Positions 1 through 11,658 are shown, numbered from the stretch's first letter. The stretch is DNA of 30,030 nt from Spirogloea muscicola (GCA_009602725.1 WELB01000002.1:581112-611141), one strand, 5' to 3'. Program-made: numbers and translations. Notes: a model not told the origin generated them from the sequence alone.

Positions 1-345
1 AGCTCCAGAAGCAGACGCTGGACAGGTCGACAAGGCCCTCATCGGCACTTCCGGTCTTCCTTCCCATCCCCGCCCTCCCTCCTGCCACTGCTGCTCCTCC
101 ACTTTTCTAGCAGCTCCTGCAGCGGACGCATGCCAGGTCAACAAGGCCCTCATTGGCATGGGGCCTTTCCTGCATCCACTTCTGGAGCTGCTAGAGGAGT
201 GAGGCAGTAGCAGTGGCAGGAGGCATGGAGGGGGGGGAAAGAGAGCCCGAAGTGCCGATTGGGGCGTTGCCGACCTGTCCTGCTGGAGCTGCTATGGGAG
301 GAGTGGGGCAGCAGCAGTGGCAGGAGGGATGGCATGGGGGGGAAG
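1..345. repeat. Composite direct and inverted repeat block
   Basis: Positions 23-47 and 134-158 are direct copies (caggtc.acaaggccctcat.ggca) 111 bp apart. The reverse complement of about 1-102 reappears at about 193-283 (gtggcaggagg..., gaagtgccgat..., gacctgtcc). A further partial copy starts near 299 (gaggagtggggcagcagcag). The block can fold back on itself. ORFs exist on both strands, but their composition is just the repeat, so I do not call a gene. Confidence 0.6.
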
Positions 346-700
346 AACAGCCGGAAGGCGCAGCCATGAACGGGGCACCCGAGGAAGCCCCGGGGCCTGG
401 CGCGGCCATGAGCGGGGCGAAGCGAGCGCGCCAGCCGGCGGCGGCAGGGGGCAATGGGGCCGCCGCCGTCGCCGCCGACGGCGGCGACGGCGGCGGCGCG
501 AGCGGCGGGCGCGGGCGCCCAACGGTCGGAAGGCGAAGGACGAGAAGAGGGGCTGCAATGGGGGCAAGGGCTGCGAAAAGCCAGCCCAAAAAGAATTGAC
601 AAAGGTTCGGAGGGGCCTAAAGCTAAGGGGTTAAGCTGGTCGAGCAGTGGCCGGCTGCAGAGCCGGCTCGAAGGTGCCCGCTAAGCAAGTGAGTCCACAG
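346..700. other. GC-rich low-complexity stretch, no gene supported
   Basis: The stretch is dominated by (GCC/GGC)n-like sequence around 455-510. It ends in a copy of a dispersed repeat (580-618, gccagcccaaa...gacaaaggttcgg). All six frames give Arg/Ala/Gly/Pro-rich shadows with no domain. Confidence 0.5.
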
Positions 701-1834
701 GTGTGAGGCACATCCTCACAGGCGTGATCTGCCTACTTGTCACTCCGATGGTCCGGGCAAGCCGCCCCTGGAAGCGACAGGTGCTTCCCTAAGGGGTCAC
801 TTAAATAATCTGAAGACTAAATAAATGGAGCTAAATGCATTCTAACAATTCGTACTCCGTCTGGCACGAACGGCCAAAAGAACACCATGTAAGCGTTAAC
901 AACAATGTTTGGCGCTCACAAAGCTGGGAACGTTATACTTGCTCTAGCTGCAGCCTCTGGCTTTCATAAAGAACAGCGCTTCCAAATTGACGAAAGGGAC
1001 TGCTTCCTGGACTGCTTCCCGGCGGCTAGTCTTTCTGACTTGCGCCTGCTGAGTAGAAATGTGATAAGCGACTACCCTGCATGGTACTTGCTTCATTATG
1101 TGTTCCCGCGCTTTTCGGCCCCTTCGGACCTTGTTGATTTGTTTTCGGGCTGGCATTTCACAGGTTGACTTGCTTATGTGCTTCAGCAAATATTCAGCCC
1201 CTTCGTCCCTCGTCAACTCTTTCAGTGCTGGCCGCCTTTGGAAGTGCTCACTTACCTCTTGAGATTGAACCATATCTCCTCTTCGTAAATCTCTTCTCTG
1301 TCAGTCTGCTCTTGCCTCATCCATTCTCTACGAGCATCCACAAGCGGTCACTTCATTTGCCATCATTTCACTCTCACCACTGTGACGACCATTCTCATAA
1401 GTTTGTGCTTTACAGCTATTTTTGTCACCACTGCAGGACGGGCAAAGCTCAATGCCCTGGGACGCTGAGTGGACACTGCCCAGCCTAAGAGGCTGGCCAC
1501 CTCTCAACTTCCTCTCTTCCGTTACACCTCACTTTCTCCTGCTCCTGCTCCCTCTCGCACTTCCTTCATTCTCTGTCGTATTTCTCCCCGATCAAGCTCG
1601 CCAATCATTCTGACTCCTCTGCCTCTCCCTTTCCTCGCATTATCACCCTTTCGATCGTACTACATACCCAACATCACGGTCAGACGCGCAAATGGAGTGA
1701 CGGGCATTGCACCAACATAGGCCTGTAGTACTATAGAGATTGTCTTGCAGCATCAAGTCTCCAGGAGTCTCATGCAGGGCACTGATATGGTGCCACCCAA
1801 GAGAGGGATGTGCACGATGTGAAATAGATCTGAA
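701..1834. other. Intergenic stretch, no gene recognised
   Basis: Base composition is ordinary and no ORF here has a recognisable domain or a convincing splice chain. It holds one reverse copy of the GCCAGCCC repeat (1111-1160). A T/C-rich tract lies at about 1490-1640. It forms the 3' flank of the receptor-kinase remnant on the minus strand. Confidence 0.5.
1111..1160 (-). repeat. Dispersed GCCAGCCC-family repeat copy
   Basis: On the minus strand it reads tgccagcccgaaaac...aacaaggtccgaaggggcc. It matches copies at 580-618, 15986-16020, 16269-16298 and 16400-16440 in order and spacing: a CCAGCCC block, about 10 bases, then ACAAGGTCCGA, then GGGCC. Confidence 0.55.
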
Positions 1835-4651
1835 TCACCCAATGGCATCGATCAACTTGGGAAACGTCAACCCAGCACCAAATGCTCCGAGATTCTGGAG
1901 CACCTCAATTACGTCGACCATTGTTGGCCTTTGTTTTGGGGTATCGGAGCAGCAAATTAGCCCCAATCTCAAGGCGCCTCAGATTTCGTCCACTTTCTGG
2001 GGGGCGAATGGAGCTAGCGCGATATCAACGCACTCCAAAGGCTTCTCGTGGCGAAGGCAGGATCGCACCCACGAGATTAAGTTGCCACCACTTGCAACTT
2101 CGGTCTGAAAGAAAGGGTCAACAGGCCGTTTGCCAGTGACAGTCTCGAGAAGCATCACTCAAAAACTGAAGACATCGCTGTATGTGGTCAGTTGGCCTCG
2201 GGCGCAGTCTGGACCAATATACCCGACTGTGCCTGTCAATGTGCATCATTGTGACGCGTCATGAGTTGCAGGAAAGATGACCCGTAATCATTACCAGGCA
2301 GTCTGAGGTGCCTCTACCAGCATATGTCTAATACATCCTTCTTGCACGACACCAGAGAGGCCTACGATATAGCTCAAAGGATATTGGAGGGCAACAACCT
2401 GCAGCCATGGTTGACACGTGCGTGTCATGTGCCTGAAAGGTTCGTGCAAGCCCAAAAGCCGCCATGTACCCTTGCCCATGTTCATCCAACAAGGTGTTGA
2501 TTGGCTTGACGTCCCTATGCAGCACCTGAGGGATGCACTCGTGATGCAGATACTTAACCCCAATTGCTGCACCCAACAGAACCTTCTTACGTGCAGCCCA
2601 GTGATCAAACCCTTCTGGCTTTGGAGGCACGCCATTTCCCCCGTGCACCAATTGGTCAAGATTTCCGCCTGGCAAGAATGGATAGATGAGCAGCATGTCC
2701 ACGTCGCTGTCCTTAGGAATGTACCAGCCCCGTAGCGGGACCAGATTGCGGTGATGGATGCGACTCAATACCTCCACCTCAGCTTTCACCGATCTCAGTC
2801 CTTGCTTGTTATCTGGCGCTAGCTTCTTCACTGCATACTTTTGCCCGTCCTTCATCTGCGCACTGCTCAGCATTTTGCATCGTAATGAGGTTTTTCATAG
2901 GATAAGAAGAGCCATGTTATAATTAGATGACCGGGACAACAAGCTACAAGAAGACCACCGCTTGCAAGCAGGGCAATGTACGTACATATAGACTTTTCCA
3001 AAGCCGCCCTCTCCAATAATGTGGTTGTTGTTGAAATCCTCAGTTGCGTCCATGAGCTCCTCGTAGGTGAAGGGACCTTGGAGTCTGTCCTTAGTGATGG
3101 ACATCTCGGAGCAGAAGCTCTCAATGCTACGCTCCTTCTCTGTCATACTTTTGTCCTTCTTCCGACCTAAGCAACACAGCAGGAGAAGTCCCAGCAACAG
3201 GAGGAGAAGGAGGACAACAGCCACAACAACAATGCCGGCAATTGCCCCCCCTGATAAGCTCGACGACTTGTGCTCCGGTGGTGGGGGAGGAGGAAGAGAA
3301 GGAGGTGGGGGAGCTGGCTTGCAGGCCACGTAAGGGCCGCCACACAAGGCGGCATTGCCAGAGAAGGAGCTGCTGCCGTACTGACCAATAGAACCGCCAG
3401 GAATGGGCCCACTGAGATTGTTGTTTGAGATGTCAAAGAAGATAGTAAGACTCCAATTGGCAAGGACGCCGGGATGCTGCCATTGAGATTGTTGTTGGAG
3501 ATCGAGATAGGTGAGACTCGGCAAGTTGCCTGTGCTCTCCGGTATGGGCCCGCTGAATGAGTTGCTTGCAGCCGAAAATGTAATGAGCTTCCTTAATTCT
3601 CCAATTTCCGGGGGGAGACTGCCAGTTAGGTGGTTGTTGGAGATGTCAAGATATTGAGCGTTTTGCAGACTTCGAATGCTCGCAGAGACTCCTCCGGTCA
3701 AGGTGTTGTGACCTAGGGACATAGTCAATGCACTTCTCAAGTTGCCACTCTGGGAATGGGCCAGAGAACTTGTTATTTTCTATCACCAGCTCTTGCAAGT
3801 TCTCCAGGTTGGAGAAGGTTGTCGGAAATGGTCCTGAGAGGCTGTTGCCAGTAAGGTAGAGCCCGTTGAGCAGCAGAAGTGTCCCCAACTGAGGCGGCAC
3901 AAGGCCACTTAATCTGCCAGTAAGTGCGAGTGAGCCGCTAAGTAATAATGCCAGCTGTGACTCTTCTGCAGTTTATGTTTCTGCTGACATGGTAACTCAG
4001 GCAAGCATTGGCTCCAATGAAGACGCAGTCCTAGCTCAGCACCTGTTGTAGCTCAGGTCCAGGTTGACCATAGCCCTGCAATTTGCAAGCTCTGGTGGCA
4101 CTGTACCCTCCAAGCTGACACCAAACGAGCATTTGATAGTGGGTGATCTGACACCTGCAAGGTCAACCTCATACATAGCACAGACTGAAACAGCACACTT
4201 AATCCAGTTGGCCTTACACTGTAGGCGTGATAAAAATCATAAGCAATCACAGATTTCTACAGTCACATGCTGTAATGCGCTGCCAAAGTCTTGCACTTTT
4301 TGCTTCTATCACCTGTTGTTGCTTGCCTGGAAGTCGAGGAGATTAGGCAGCTGCCCAAGCTCTTGCGGTACCCCTCCAACAAGCCTGCCATGTTCAATAT
4401 GCAGAGTGCAACCTCATGAGCTGTTAGGGTTGGTGTTGGACTAATTGTGGACGACTAAGATCTCGGAAGGCTATACCGAGAGTGGAAGCTGGAGCCACAT
4501 ACACATGCCTTGACTTGAGAAACTGGATTCTTGCAAGTCAACCAAAAGCAGTTGACATGGGCGCCAAGAAACCCCTCACAAGTTGTTGCTCAGGATCAGG
4601 TACTGGAGCTTTTTGCACTTGCTTAACTGCTTCGGTATGTGGCCCGATAAT
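1835..4651 (-). pseudogene. Decayed LRR receptor-like protein kinase
   Basis: The exon chain closes on good splice sites: 4580-4651, 4313-4384 and 4043-4114 (each exactly 72 bp, one LRR), then 2986-3913, 2399-2862 and 1835-2232. The order is LRRs (LSGHIPKQLSKCKKLQYL; LEGTVPPELANC), a proline-rich stalk, a hydrophobic membrane segment rich in V and L ending CCLGRKKDK, a juxtamembrane region, a Gly-rich loop GEGGFGKVY, lysine in YAVKKL, and HRDVKPINTLLD. The DFG aspartate is Ala (AAFG; codon 2457-2459). In-frame TGA codons stand at 2159-2161 (DVFSF*VMLLE) and 1979-1981 (VDEI*GALRLG). The long exon is out of frame by one base near 3750. It also has a compensated pair of indels near 3460 and 3500 that turns an expected SNNNLNGSIPASL into QQQSQWQHPGVL. 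N-terminal LRRs and a signal peptide are not found upstream. Family known: membrane receptor kinase. Inferred: non-functional copy, or sequence errors in part. Confidence 0.85.
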
Positions 4652-4684
4652 CTGTAGTTGGCATAGGAGGAAATCGACTCTATC

Positions 4685-4966
4685 TTGTCCAGGCTGCTGG
4701 CGTCAGAGGCAATGCGTGAGGCGGGCCTGCTGCGCGTCGCCGTGCTCCACAACCGGCAGTTCATGCGCATGAAGGTGTACCAGCGGCGCACTGCCGCCGC
4801 CAAGGGCGGCGGTGGAGGTGGTGCCCGCAAGACCATGCGCAAGAGGCCGGTGCTGGTGCACGGGCTGGCGGACTCGGCGGCCGGCGAGGTCGCCAACCTC
4901 ATGCGCGAGCTCCGTCTGTGGAGCGGCACCACTGACTTCCTGTGTCGCTGCCGCGTCGGCTGCTGA
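4685..4966 (+). other. GC-rich open frame, unrecognised
   Basis: This 93-codon open frame lies just outside the first surviving LRR exon and is much more GC-rich than its surroundings. The product is basic, with a run of six glycines and the stretch LVHGLADSAAGEVANLMREL. I recognise no family. The minus-strand reading is also open and Arg/Ala-rich. It could be an exon of an unrelated gene, a captured fragment, or chance. It interrupts the place where the N-terminal LRR exons would be expected. Confidence 0.2.
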
Positions 4967-5601
4967 GCTTGTACGACCGCGGCCAGAGGAACCCCCTGCT
5001 TCATGTGGCCTTGTCCGCATGCTCGCAGATTCATTGCAGAGGACAAGCCGACCATTCTTGCAGCTTTGTAGAACCAAAAAGCCCCAAAATTTCAAAGCTC
5101 CAAGATGTATGCCCTGAATCTAGTTGACCCCCGTGCTAGATGGCTTCTCTGACCAGGCCGGCCCTGCTTAGCAGAGCACAGTCCCCGACTTCCTTCTGTT
5201 GACTCCTATTTATCGTCAGGAGAGGCTCACAAATGCTATGTCACTGCTGTCAGCAATGAGGACTTGGCGAAACTTTCCTGATCCTGTCAAGGTGCCACAC
5301 CTGAATCAAAAGCACTCCACTCACAAAGTTACTGTAACTGCTGTCATCATGGAGCGCTTTGCATAGATACATGATGCCGTCAAGGTGCCACACCTGAATG
5401 AGAAGCACTTCCATGGCTAGCCCAACAAGTGGAGAGTGAACAAATCCATTAGGCAGCCACATTCACAGCAGGCACACACTTCCGCACTCGATCAGCCTTG
5501 CATGACAACGCGTGAGATCGTCCCAATTTGGGACAACAGTCATGGCTGATGGCAGTCACGATCATCAGTTATGGAAGATCAGATCAAATCTATCCATCAC
5601 G
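4967..5601. other. Spacer between receptor remnant and zinc-finger gene
   Basis: No gene recognised. The spacer contains a direct repeat: gtcaaggtgccacacctgaat occurs at 5286-5306 and again at 5379-5399, followed in both by a similar agaagcact stretch. The sequence lies downstream of the stop of the minus-strand zinc-finger gene. Confidence 0.5.
5286..5410 (+). repeat. Direct repeat, 93-bp spacing
   Basis: The 21-base word gtcaaggtgccacacctgaat is identical at 5286 and 5379. The following 10 bases are similar (caaaagcact / gagaagcact). Confidence 0.7.
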
Positions 5602-8600
5602 TCACATCTCACAAGCAGCAACTTCTGCAGAGTTGCTGCCAGCAACTGCAGCTGCTGCGAACTTCTTCTGAAACGACTGCACATAGCCCTCGGCAAGGCG
5701 GCAGATGTGGCCCTCCTCCCTAGCTAGAAAGCTTGTGGAGGCGGCGCCTGTGTGGTGCCTCGTCACCTTCTCAGTCGTCTTCAGCAGCGCCCACTTGTAC
5801 TGGGGGTGGCTGATGTTGCCCCGTCGGAGGCGTGGTTTCAGCTGCAGCTTCACGAACTCAAGGATCTGCGCCAAGCAACACGGCTGATGACCACTTGCTA
5901 CAGAAAGCCTAAGGTGGCAACTGATGGATGCTAGTAGAATGGTCTTGCATGCTTTGTCTACCTTTGTGGTCCATTCAAATTGCAATAGAAGTAGCAACTC
6001 ATATATCTCCCCTAACATAAGAGTCCTCCGACTTCATTCACCAATTGGAAGAAGTCAAGTCCAACAGTGAACACCCATGCCTTGACTTTCAGGTGACATT
6101 CAAGTGTCTCTTAGGTTCACAGTTAGCAACTTTGGGAGAGAGTGCAGAAACGTCAGTATACAACTGAGACCCACCTGCTTGTGCATCACGTCGGCGTCTA
6201 GAGCAGTGTCCGTGGAGGCCAAGGAGCTGCAGCCGTCCAAGTTTGGGAGCACCGTCGCCCGCAGGCTCTCAATGCGCTCCTCAAGCCCATCGAAGTGCGG
6301 CCACTCATCTGGCACAGTTGCCACAGACGCGGGCACTGTGGCTGTGTCCGCTTCCCGCAGCCCATCTTCTTGACAAGCTGCATCGTCGCACTCCTTTGAT
6401 CTGAGCTCATCACTCAACGCCTTCACGTCAGAGGTCTGCTTGTCCTTCTGGTCTCTGGACTCTGTGGTCGGAGGAGCTTCAGAGACGGAGGTGCCAGCCA
6501 TGCCCATCGCAGCTGCTGCAGCCGCCTGCACTTCCTCCTCGCCCTTCTCTTGAGCGAGGCCTTCGGACGAGGTGCCAGACGAGGTGTCGTCATCACTGTC
6601 GTCACCCAGCAGGCCAGCCGCTCGGAGAGCCTCGTCCTCTCTGGACAAAGCCGTGCCACCGCCGGCACGACACCCTGGTCTTACTTGTTCCGAGGGCGTT
6701 GGCACAGCCAGCACAGACGAACTTGGCTGTACGCAGTCTTCGGGCTGCTGGCAGTGCTGGACCTGAGTCTTGGAGGGCTGAGGCAAAGGCTTGGTCAGGC
6801 ACTGGGAAGGCTTGACATCCTCACGACTGCTAACGGAATCTGTGCCATATGATATGGGTTCCTCCAAAGGTCCGCAGCCGCCTGCTGCTCCTTCAGCTTT
6901 ACTGGCAACGCTTCGTGAAACTTCTGAACTTGAGGCCACGGCTGCGGAAGTCTGGCAGGCTGCTGGCGGCCTGACAACCCTCGCTGAGCTCGCCAGCAGC
7001 CGCGCGCAGTGGTTGAGATACACCATCTTAGAGCTGGAGCTCTGGAATGCCTCGCGCTCCTCTTGGAGGGCATCGGCGACGGCTCGCTCACACACAGTAT
7101 TCCTGCCAATGGGTGCCGAAGGCCCCAACCGGCGCAGGTGCAGCTCCACAAACCTGCTGAGCTGCACCTGCAGTCAAAGTGAAAATTGCAATCCTAAGGG
7201 GCATGCCGTATAACAGCATCATATGCAGAACTAAACTAGCAATAAGGTCTTGCTGTTACATTATGCCGCGATTTAGAGACGCTGACAGTGCATAAAGTGG
7301 TCATTGTTTGATCTAAAGGCTGGCGTGGAGTAACACACATTGTGATAAATGTTACCAAAGGTGCACAGCATGTGAGGCCCTACCTGACGAACTCCTGTGG
7401 GTACCCTGCTGCGCGCACTGATGGGCAGTAGGGGCCGCATGTCTGTTGGTAGCTGGCACTGCACAACAGCCAACACAACAGGGAATAAATTTTCTATCAA
7501 GGTCCAATTCTGTTCTTCTTTCTACGTCTATATGGTTCATAATTGCGGTATGCGGTGTGATCAACCGAAACCGCAACGATAATGTCCACCTGTATCCTGC
7601 TTAATTGAACGCTGGGTTCTTCTTGACACCAAAGCATATAGATTTCAATTGGCCGTAACTTCAAAACATGGACCCGGGATTTAGCTACAGAGCTGCTCTA
7701 CTTCAGACGTGCAGCTCACCAGGAGGACAAACTCGTCGGCCCCGCGCCTCGGCTTGGGCCCCTGGCGAGCAGCGCCAGCGGCCGCCGCCTTCCTTGCCAG
7801 CACCGCTCGTGCTCTCCTTGCAGCTTCGCTGACGGCCGCCTCGGAGGCCTGCGGCTCCACCTCGCACCTACCAGATGCAGCCTCAGATGGGCTTGCTCGA
7901 GCACCGCCGTCTCTGGCTGAGCTACAATTTTCCACAGCTTCTGTCTTGAGCAAGGCAGCCAGAGGTTGCAGAGGTCTGCAAGCAGCGTCTCCACCGATGG
8001 CGTCACATCGGCTCACAGCCAAAGCACGTTCCTCCATGCCCGAGCTCACAGCTCCGCTGTGCTTTTGAGCCAGTGCAGGCTGCTGTCGCGGCGAGCTCGA
8101 TGGCCTCGCCTGCTTGCTCTGCTCGGAGCTGCCTGGCAAGCTGCTGCGAGCTGGCTCGCTGCGGGGCTTGCTGGGAGCCGGTGTCACCGACACCCGCCCT
8201 CGGCCTGACAGTCGCAGCTTCTCCATGGCCTCCCGCCGCCATGCCAGCGTGATCGCCAGCTCCCGGTCCTGCCCGAAGCCGAGGCTGGCCCCCTGGCCGA
8301 AGAGCTTGGCAGCAAGGCCCTTCCTCAGCCGAGTCGGAGCCGTGCTCCGCTTCAGCCCCGACTGCGGCAGCGCCGCAGGCCTCGCAACGAGCGCGAGGCT
8401 CGCCTGCTGCTTCTCTTCCTCCTCCTTGGCACGCCGCACGGCAGCCCTGCAGGCAGCCACGACCGCGTTGCCAGCCGGCGACTCACCGTCGCCGTCGACA
8501 CCACCCTCATGGCCCGCCGACGCAGCCGCTTCTGCACCAGAAGCGCAGAGTTGTGGTGCAGCGAACTCTGGCGCTCCTGCATCAGCGTCTAAAGCGGACT

Positions 8601-11600
8601 CTCCATGTTCACTTGCTGCAGCCGCAGTCACATCAACCACAAGCGCCGGCGGCAAAGCTTCTTCCTGTGTTGGAACTCCAGCAGTGAAGGCCTCTGCTCT
8701 TCGCGCTTCAGCCTTCTCAAGCCTCGGCTCTCGGACGAGGTCACTCGGATCCACCCCGGCCGTCTCAGGCGGCAGGACCAGGAAAGCGCCGGGGCTGGCC
8801 TGCAGCTGAGCGCGCCCAGCAACAACAGGACCGCTTGCAGGAGGATTGTCTGGGACAGCGCTCCTCTTTGACGCAGGACTGACGTCCTCCTCGCTGATCC
8901 TCTCGCTGCTGATTGTACGATCGGCAACAGAGACAGCTTCGGCCCGAAGTCCTGCCTCGGCTGGAGCTTCCTCTAAGTTGCGCTCGTCAGCATTGAGCTG
9001 GCCATGGGACTCTGTCATCTGATCACTGATGACACCTGCATCTTCGCACCTGCCAGAAGAAAGTAGAGCAACTACATGAAGATAAAAGATAGATAGATAG
9101 ATGTAGACATCAATATAGACACAGATATCTACTTCTAGATACATATACGACACTCAGGTGAGCTCTTCCAGGTTACATACATGACAAACTAGACCACAAT
9201 CAACTAACAGAATAGACCAATACAACGGATCAATGTGCACCAACTTCCACAAGGCTGACATCCATACACCTGTGCCTTGGTAATATTGGTAAAGGTTGGG
9301 ACTGGCATTACCCCTGGCCAAGACTGGTAGCGCCGCTTGCAGAGTTGCTTATGGAAGCATTGGTGGCAAGGGCCGGGCTGCCAGGCACGGCACCCTCCTT
9401 GCCGCCTTGCAAGCTTGCTGGCCGATCCTCCACAGACACAGCATTCGAGGTGCTCACACAGCCGCCATCTTGGTTGTCGGGGCCGCCCATCTTACCGTCG
9501 ACTCCTTCCTCAGGCTTTTCCCTGTGCTCCGGCGGGGCAAGGAGGCCAAACTTGGCTTCCTCTGCCAATCTGCGGGGAGATGCGGGGCCTCCGTCCAACT
9601 TGGACAAAGCCGTCACTGCTGAGCTCAAGGCTCCGCTTCCCACCTCAGTTGGGCCACTGTCAAGCTTCTGCCGCTTCCTGTGTGGTGGAGCCAGCTCATG
9701 CAGAGGCGTCGGTGAAGGCAGGTCCTGAGGAACATCGGGCGCGGCCTCGGCGGCTGCCGAGACGTGCTGAGCCGTGGAGGCAGGGGCATGGACTAGCAAA
9801 GGCTCGGCTGGCTCACGCCCGCCGGGCGTAGATGGGCGCACGGGCGATGTCACGTCGCTGGCACAGGCTGCGGCCAACGCTGCCATGTCCTCTGTGAGGT
9901 CCCGCCCTCCATCACCACGGCCCTTTGACTCACTATCACTTGCCGACTCTGAGGCCACGCCAACGCCGTCTGCAGGTGTAGCTGGGGCAACCACAGCCAT
10001 GGCTGCTGGTAACCGATCCTGTTGAGGAAGGCTCGGTGCTCCAGCCGCATCCAAATTGCACGTCGGCGCAAGCTCTGCCGGCCCACCAGCGCACCTGCAA
10101 GCACCACGGCAGAGTACACCGTCTTCTGTTAGGTCCAGGCGAGGACCGGCTGTCAGGATCCCAGATGAGAGCAGGCCAGCTTAACAGGCGCTTGCGATCA
10201 TCGCAGTACGGGCAACACAATGGGAGGAGGGGGCGGGAACAGTCAGGACTTGGCATCTGGGGTCACAGGGGCTTGGTCTTGAGAGCTCACGTGGGGCACA
10301 GCCAGAGAGCTTCACACCAGCTCGTTGCGTCATAGCCCACGCAGCCCGCATGGTACCTGCTCACACGAGCATGTATCGTTATTTGTGATGGCACGTCCAG
10401 ATCCTGCAAGCTTTTTAAGAATGTAGACGTAGTAGCTTTGCAAGTCAAGCACAATCAAGCAAATTGAATGATCTGAAATGTCTCTACTTGGTAAGTGACA
10501 AGCTTTGGCAAGTCAACCTAGCAATTACAAATTAGAGTCATTCTTTGAGGTGGAGGTGAAGCAGAAGTCAAATGCGAAGAGTCAGATACATGCTTCATGT
10601 CTCAAGAGTGTGCAGCTGAGAAGTTCCCGAGTGACGCACCACCGGGCGCACAAGTCACAGGCCACGGAGACGCTAAGGGTGGGGTCCATTGGCTGGTCGC
10701 CACGGCAGCCGGCTGCGAGGACGGCCCTCGCGGAAGGGTCGTCAACGTCCTGACACCAATTTAAGAACATCGCAGCCGTCAGCCAGCGCCGCCGCTGCGG
10801 ATGACAAGCTGCTGCACCAGCCGCAAGACGTAGCTGTCCTTGTCACGTCCGCGGCTGCGGATCTGCACATCGCTGGCCGATACTTTGGAGGACCATGCAT
10901 AGCGGGATATACCTCTGGCGGCACCAGGTATTCCGGCACGTACTCCTCCACGGGAAGCGTCGCCGCACGACTGCTGCCGCAAGCAGCAATACCAACAACC
11001 AATGTTGGTTTCGAGTCACAGATTTAGATGAGCACACCCTTATGACCAAGAGTGGCCAGTAAAAGCCTGATGTGAAAGCGTGATGTGAACGTTAACAACG
11101 GCATCCTCACCAAGCACGAAGGCTGCCATCGTTGCCGCGCTCGCCGCCGTGCTTCGGCGGGCACTGGCGACAGGGCAGACCAAGCGGCGGTCAGGGCCAG
11201 TCAGATTGCGCCAAAGGCCAACGAAGACCTGCAGTGGCGAACGCCGGCCGCCCCGGAACGCGCATTTTGCGGGACTTGATGCCCACATTAGCAATCCCAC
11301 TTGAAGAGTGACTATTAATATATAGGCCATAACACATTCCAGTGAGGGGTCACTGATTCCGGTGTCTAATATGTAGTCCTGAGGCGCCACACGGCCTCTT
11401 CTAAGTATTGTTACTAGAATCCCCATAAATAATAGATAAGATTCGAAGAGAACCAGTCATTCTTAGTATTCTTAGCGGAATCCCCATACATTATACGTAA
11501 GAATCGAGGAGAAACACCCAATTTGCTTATGAGAGTATGGAATGTCAGACGAGGCGGCGGCAAGCACCGTGACGCAGAGCAGGCGGCTGAAGCGGCGCCA

Positions 11601-11658
11601 GCAGACGGGGCAGCGGTCCGACGACTCGGCCCAGTCCTCTGCGCAGTCGTAGCACAGC
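5602..11658 (-). CDS. RING and PHD finger protein, PHRF1-like
   Basis: Supported exons, in transcript order: 11568-11658 (RING second half: LCYDCAEDW...CPVC), about 10640-10712 (ACDLCARW), 10291-10356 (YHAGCVGYDATSW...WLCPT), 9312-10094, 7720-9049, 6175-7167 and 5602-5865. The last five introns agree in phase. Joining the two PHD exons rebuilds the C-x2-C-x4-H-x2-C...W-x-C-x2-C half of a PHD finger. Next comes a long disordered Ala/Ser/Glu/Pro-rich stretch with a basic NLS-like HRKRQK. A conserved-looking block follows (SKMVYLNHCARLL), then a C-terminal domain beginning ILEFVKLQLKPRLRRGNISH and containing QYKWALLKTTEKV. RING-PHD-SRI-like is the order of PHRF1, whose C-terminus binds the RNA polymerase II CTD; that role is transferred from the family. 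The first RING zinc pair and the first PHD cysteine exon were not found. The start codon is unknown, and exons between 10712 and 11568 are uncertain. Confidence 0.68.
9083..9107 (+). repeat. GATA tetranucleotide microsatellite
   Basis: The sequence reads agatagatagatagatg, about four perfect units. It lies in the intron between exons 9312-10094 and 7720-9049 of the zinc-finger gene. Confidence 0.7.
11399..11514 (+). repeat. Imperfect tandem repeat, 61-bp period
   Basis: Unit one at 11399-11452 and unit two at 11461-11514 share the layout cTtAGTATT, GAATCCCCATA, a tata-rich stretch, AAGA-TCGA-GAGAA. The pair lies just downstream of the RING exon, in what should be an intron of the minus-strand zinc-finger gene. 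Confidence 0.65.

Noticed and set aside
213-599. Long open frames on both strands in the first 700 bp
   Set aside because: Compositionally driven by a GC-rich repeat block; products are Arg/Ala/Gly/Pro-rich with no domain, and several frames are open at once.
1979-2161. Two in-frame TGA codons as recoded stops (selenocysteine or altered code)
   Set aside because: TGA ends the hydrolase, AXR1 and SnRK1 genes in this window; the affected positions are Gly and probably Arg sites in kinases, and the same gene has a frameshift, so decay or error is simpler.
8114-8809. Plus-strand 231-codon frame
   Set aside because: Antisense shadow of the large exon 7720-9049 of the zinc-finger gene, whose splice phases match on both sides.
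11040-11426. Minus-strand frame with a Cys-containing segment (RRLVCPVASARRST) as a possible exon of the zinc-finger gene
   Set aside because: It has an acceptor-like ctgcag and a GT donor, but the sequence matches neither RING nor PHD, so it was left out of the exon list.
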